From NCBI GenBank assembly GCA_015499985.1, contig JAAAUF010000524.1:1-24755 (forward strand): a DNA stretch of 24,755 bases, written 5' to 3'. Shown here piece by piece: positions 20,944 through 24,755 of the stretch. Positions within the stretch are counted from its first letter, which is position 1. Each line of letters opens with the position of its first letter. The translations under genes were made by a program, and so were the position numbers. This DNA is from Haplosporangium gracile (taxonomy: Eukaryota; Mortierellomycota; Mortierellomycetes; Mortierellales; Mortierellaceae). The notes beneath the pieces are model-generated. The model was not told where the DNA came from. It searched no databases and saw only the letters and a list, made by a program, of their open reading frames with translations.

Positions 20944-21194
20944 CGCGAAGGGTATCCCAGCTGGTTCTCAAGACAGATTAAAGGCTTTTTTTCGTTCTCT
21001 TTCTTTCTCCCTCTCTATCCTTCACATACGCTCTTACGCGAACATATCGCTGCTTTTTTTGTACTCACATTGTACCGACATTCCCGAATAAATTTGCTTA
21101 TTGTTACACATCGCTGCAAGCAAAGGAGGCCTTCTATTTATTATTTATTCGACAGCCACATCGCATCCGCTTGACATGAAAACTATTACCAACA

Positions 21195-21350
21195 GTATCC
21201 GAAGCAGTCGCTGTGTATGCGCCACCACGGTTTGAATGGACTAACATTGATAAGTTGTTCCTGAAGAGGGCGTTCATGTCGACCTTATATGAATGGTTGC
21301 ACAGAGGGGCGTCGCTGTTGTTTGATCGTGAGCGAAATCTCAAAATAGAT
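21195..21350 (+). repeat. Duplicated 5' flank, unit B
   Basis: Partner of 18745-18890, upstream of copy 5. The two are diverged but collinear; the best conserved part is around 21280-21312, compared with 18815-18850. The region 20944-21690 otherwise shows no gene apart from a C/T-rich leader. Confidence 0.6.
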
Positions 21351-21691
21351 ACCCACTCTCTCTTGTTGCTGTGTTAGAATGAGCAAGTTATTGGGCACAG
21401 TCAAAAGAAAAGGAACAATAGGGAAAAAAGGAGAACCTCGCGCGAGGCGTGGCAGGCACGTGAATACAAATTATTCGAATCATCTTCGCGCCTCGCCCTC
21501 GACTAACACCATCCACTTTATTTGGCTTATTTTTTTTTTGTCCTGCAACTCGACCACCTTCTTCTTTTCTCCCTTTCAGCAACCCATGCACTTGAACCAT
21601 TCTCTTCTCTCCTCTTCTCTGACCCATTCTCCACCATACACTCTCACTACTTGACGAAAAATACGTCGACTCTACCATACAATACCATACA

Positions 21692-22204
21692 ATGAGATAC
21701 CTGGCCCTCGTCCTCTTTCTCCCTCCACTCGCGGTTGTTTTTGCTCAGACCTCAGAAACGGGAGAGAGATCGTGGGTGTCATATTTTTCCTTATTTGTTG
21801 GTTACTAATGCCTTGTATTCTCCGTTCAGACAAGCACACTCTCTGACACCAACCTATCCTCTACCTTACTATTTCAATGGTGGCGGCGGCAATGAGGAAC
21901 TACCAGACTGCAAACCGAGCACACTGACATGGATAGACCGCGCAGCGAAATACACCGGCTGGAGTGTGTCCCATGAGGGCTTTGTGGTGTCAGTCCGTGA
22001 TACTTATTACGAAAGCATTCCCATGAGGTCCGTAAAAATCGATCAAACCCTGCGGTTACAATCATACATGGTGATGTCACGACCCACGTCCTGTCGTTAA
22101 ATTGGCGGCACCAGCAGTTCGAGTTTCCCGAGGCCAGTGATATTCGAACAAATAGGACTAGTAAGGAGTACTTTATTAAATACGACTACTGTATCAGGGC
22201 GTAA
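21692..22204 (+). pseudogene. Secreted-family copy 5, splice and frame damage
   Basis: Exon 1 (21692-21771) encodes MRYLALVLFLPPLAVVFAQT and ends in phase 2 at GTGGGT, a weaker donor than its sisters. At the acceptor position used by copies 3 and 4 (cag/tag before TGATGG or TGATGATGG) this copy reads tttcaa, so the AG is lost. An upstream CAG at 21827-21829, preceded by a branch-like TTACTAAT, keeps the frame and would turn former intron into about 18 extra codons. The domain then proceeds through DCKPSTLTW, VVSVRDTYYESIPMRS, but around 22050-22070 a deletion changes frame. The in-frame product stops at 22100 (116 residues, no C-terminal Cys motif). The lost part continues in another frame as IHGDV, FEFPEA and KYDYCIRA up to TAA at 22202-22204. 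A truncated secreted protein could still be made. Confidence 0.75.
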
Positions 22205-22305
22205 GTTGTACAGGGCACCTCAGCAGGTCTTGGGCGTACCAAGAACTTTTTTTTTCTCTTTCTCTCTCTCACACACACGCTCCTTCTCTCTCCTACTCTC
22301 CCCCT

Positions 22306-22500
22306 CACCTGCGCTGTTACTTGAACATCTTGCTGTTTCTTATTTCTCGTAGACGCTTTTCCCTTGCGCATATTTTCTATTTTTCAATAAATTAAATACT
22401 CATGTTGAGCGTGGTGAACATTGTAAAGAATGCTTCCAAAAACACCCTCTGTTTATTTTATTCTTGACTTTGCTGTTGAAGGTGAACGAACAGAACAAAT
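22306..22500 (+). repeat. Duplicated 3' flank, unit B
   Basis: Partner of 19895-20083, downstream of copy 5, including the tcaataaa polyadenylation signal at about 22384. It shows that copies 3 and 5 descend from one duplicated segment longer than the gene itself. Confidence 0.7.
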
Positions 22501-23024
22501 ATTACCGAGCAAAAAGGTTTGCCTTTGTCATGCAGAAATGCGCGTGCGTTTACGCAGATATGTTGCCAAATACCCCGTTATCCGTTTCAATTATCTTCGC
22601 CTCTCTCTTTCAAACAATATCGCGTATTCGAACAAAAAAAAAGGATTATCTATCAACGCAAGTGGCATACGTAAATATCTTCTCACTTCCTGGCATACCC
22701 TCGTAGGTACTTAGTATTACAATACGCTTCATGCGCACTTCAGCTAAGCTTTTATTGTTGCAATATCGCGTTGACCGTCTAGGCAAAGCGTGTAGGGGAG
22801 CGCCCCTTCCATTCTTTTAAAAATTATGTCGAATAACAAAAAAGCGGAATTTGAGATGGTTCGCGTCGATATATTTGTCGCGTCACACAGACACGAAATA
22901 ATATGCGCCACTTGAACCATCTGAACCATCCGCTCTAGGACTCTAGTATTATATTCACAATCAAGCATTAGAACTTGCTTGGATAGCAGCGTCTATTTAC
23001 ACACCTAGGTGAGAGAAAAAAATG
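22501..23024. other. Intergenic before copy 6
   Basis: No supported gene. Overlapping frames of 60-94 codons on both strands have no family motif. I looked for a degraded family copy (Cys-Lys-Pro and Tyr-Trp-x-Cys motifs) and saw none. Confidence 0.45.
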
Positions 23025-23033
23025 TTTAAAAGG
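23025..23033 (+). promoter_or_regulatory. TATA-like element of copy 6
   Basis: TTTAAAAGG lies about 145 bases before the ATG at 23176 and is followed by a C/A-rich leader (CCAC/ACAACC repeats at 23095-23165). Confidence 0.4.
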
Positions 23034-23175
23034 AGTATCCTTCTACCTCTTTTTTTTCTGCAATCCACTCACACCAGTTCTCTCCTCAGCTTACCTCCAC
23101 AGCCACAACCACTAAAACCACCAAAACACCACAACCGCCAATACACCAAAACAACCACCACCACGTTTTCTCACC

Positions 23176-23736
23176 ATGAAGTTTTTGATCCTTCTTCTCT
23201 TGGCTCTCACCATCGTCTTCGCTCTTCCCATCAACGAGGTTGAGAAGCGGTAAATAGTTTTCTTTGAAATTGATGGCTCTCCTGAATAACTTCCTCGATC
23301 ATGTCTTTCTGTACGTTACTCTCCTCCTTCGTTCTTTCAAATGGCACCACCTCACCTTTTTTTCTGCACCTCTTCCTATGTTTCTTTAAATGAACCTAGA
23401 GCTGAGGCTCCCGGATGCATTCCCAGCACCCTGATTTGGACCGCGCGTCAGACTGAGACGGTTAGCAAGGGCACTATTCGGCAGGACGCATTCACTCTGG
23501 TGATCAGGGACCTCTATGTTGGATACATTGCTCCCCACACTGCGCAAGAGGACGTCTTTCTCGAATCGAGGGACAAGAAATGGTCAGTCAAGCATGGCGA
23601 AGTTGCCGCGAACAAGACGTTGACGTTGGTCTACAATGATCAGACGTTCACGTTCACTGAGTACCATGCGAAGAAGAGGGATGCGCAGTTGAGCAAGATC
23701 ACCCAGTGGCAGTATATGTATTATTGCTGCATCTAA
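23176..23736 (+). CDS. Secreted-family copy 6, intact, dibasic pro-site
   Basis: Exons 23176-23249 and 23400-23736 join in phase 2 (CG plus A gives Arg) into 136 residues. The signal peptide MKFLILLLLALTIVFA is followed by a nine-residue spacer LPINEVEKR ending in Lys-Arg, then AEAPGCIPSTLIW. Lys-Arg at residues 24-25 is a typical cleavage site for a Kex2-type protease of the late Golgi, so the mature protein probably starts at Ala-26 (inference). The domain keeps FTLVIRDLYVGYI, KKWSVKHGEV, TLTLVYNDQTFTFTEY and the end YYCCI, with two adjacent cysteines instead of Tyr-Trp-x-Cys. That leaves three cysteines after processing, so one may be unpaired or form a dimer. The TGG-TCA-GTC-AAG-CAT-GGC stretch is the best conserved block of the family. 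AATAAA follows at 23912. Confidence 0.88.
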
Positions 23737-24528
23737 GGATGAGAGAGTCAGAGGGTAGGAGATTTTGAGCTCTTTTTTTTCTCTCTCTCTTGCAAGCAAA
23801 CACAGACACACATGCGCAAATAGATTTTTTTTTTCGATTCTCGCACAGACACCATGTGCGTACATTTTTTTAACTCTATCTTGCACACGACATAACGACA
23901 CTTCGATTTCTAAATAAACAAATTCTTTACTTTGGTGAACTGGCTTTCCGTCACTTGTTTTCCAGTGTTACTGAGAAACACACTTACTAAACATGTCAAG
24001 GTTGAGCGAAACGGACGCTTTAAACGAATGGAACGACTGTGAACGAGAGGGAGCAATGGTTGTCAGGGCAGGAGCCAAGTTGTCTTGGACCATCATCGTC
24101 CTTCGTTTTCACCGTAAAACGAAAGAATACGACTTTGCCCGTCCATATGTAACATCGCCCTCTTTTCGCTTGCACAGGAACGAGCCCATTACCCTTTCAG
24201 CTTGTTAATACACAGGCATCAACTTGTGATACATAAAACACATCGAGGAATAAGCGTTTTCGGACATTTCAAAGATGCTAAAAGAAAAATAAAATAAATT
24301 GAGAAATAGAAAAGAGATAAGTGGTTTGTGCGGCTTTTTTTCTTTTTCTTTTTCATTTTCGATTTGAATTTTCGGAAATGGTTCGTAGCACAAAGGGCAC
24401 TGTACACCTCCTTGGCATCATCCTCTTCTTCTCTATTTCTTCCTACCTCGCACTCCTTCTTCCTCTTTTTATGTATTCTATCCCCTCAATTGACACAACC
24501 ATTCCTTCCCTCTCCTTACAATTCGACA
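23737..24528. other. 3' flank of copy 6 and leader of copy 7
   Basis: Contains AATAAA at 23912 and a 71-codon frame (23993-24208) without signal peptide or family motif. From 24330 a C/T-rich leader runs into the ATG at 24529. I see no separate gene. Confidence 0.45.
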
Positions 24529-24605
24529 ATGCGATATCTGATTCTTCTCCTTCTCTTATCTCTTACATCCGTCCTCGCTCTCCTTACAGATATGAAAAAG
24601 AAAGC
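24529..24605 (+). CDS. Secreted-family copy 7, first exon only
   Basis: The ATG at 24529 encodes MRYLILLLLLSLTSVLA, then LLTDMKKK and a split codon at a strong GTAAGT donor (24606). The length (77 bases), the phase 2 end and the start Met-Arg-Tyr-Leu match first exons of copies 3-5. Basic residues (Lys-Lys-Lys) just before the intron recall the dibasic site of copy 6. The second exon lies beyond the window, so whether the copy is intact is unknown. The cluster therefore probably continues to the right. Confidence 0.65.
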
Positions 24606-24704
24606 GTAAGTCGCTCTTTCTTCTTTTATTCTTCATTTTGATCAGTCTTTCCTCCCTTCCCCATACACCTAACAACCGTTACTCGACCTGCCCTTCTTGC
24701 GGTA

Positions 24705-24755
24705 CTTTTTTCTCTCTCTCTTTTTTTTTTTTTTTTTTTTCTTTCTTTTTTTTCT
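24705..24755 (+). repeat. Poly-T / CT tract in copy 7 intron
   Basis: A CT-dinucleotide tract followed by about 20 T and further T-rich sequence up to the window edge. It lies in the presumed intron of copy 7 and may be its polypyrimidine tract. Confidence 0.7.

Noticed and set aside
23993..24208. 71-codon frame as an extra secreted-family copy
   Set aside because: It has no signal peptide, no Cys-Lys-Pro start and no C-terminal cysteine motif.

Overview
The window looks like nuclear DNA of an early-diverging filamentous fungus, probably Mortierellomycota. The evidence is short GT-AG introns, pyrimidine-rich leaders, TATA boxes about 100-150 bases before start codons, a CHS3-like class IV chitin synthase and a Rogdi/Rav2 homologue. 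The taxon is inferred from style, not from a marker gene. There are no rRNA, tRNA, CRISPR or transposon genes that I can support.

Left half (1-16.2 kb), conserved or ordinary genes. After about 2 kb without a recognisable gene come: an intronless glycine-rich single-pass membrane protein (2207-3268, +); an eight-exon RAVE-complex subunit of the Rogdi/Rav2 family (3529-6305, +), whose exons I rebuilt by phase and by remembered similarity to Rogdi; and, convergent with it, a two-exon chitin synthase (11181-6486, -) with an unusually long 1.4 kb intron. A gene-poor stretch (11.2-14.6 kb) holds a polyglutamine-type triplet repeat just upstream of the chitin synthase start, a long purine-skewed tract, and two weak short gene candidates. 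A type II membrane protein with a long beta-rich ectodomain follows (14622-16145, +).

Right third (16.4-24.6 kb), the notable region. It is a local cluster of seven related genes for small secreted proteins. Two are on the minus strand (16421-16975 and 17768-18437) and five on the plus strand (19261, 20394, 21692, 23176, and 24529 running off the edge). All have a short first exon encoding a signal peptide, followed by an intron in phase 2. The six copies whose second exon is visible encode a mature domain of about 110 residues, bounded by an N-terminal Cys-Lys/Ile-Pro/Ser...Thr-x-x-Trp motif and usually a C-terminal Tyr-Trp-x-Cys motif. I do not recognise the family.

The cluster appears to be turning over. 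Three copies look intact in the window, three look broken in different ways (frameshifts; three in-frame TGA codons; a lost splice acceptor plus a frameshift), and one is cut by the window edge. Flanking DNA was duplicated along with some of the genes. One copy has a tandemly expanded signal peptide, and another has a dibasic site that could be cut by a Kex2-type protease. A locally expanding and decaying family of secreted proteins is the best candidate for something undescribed here.
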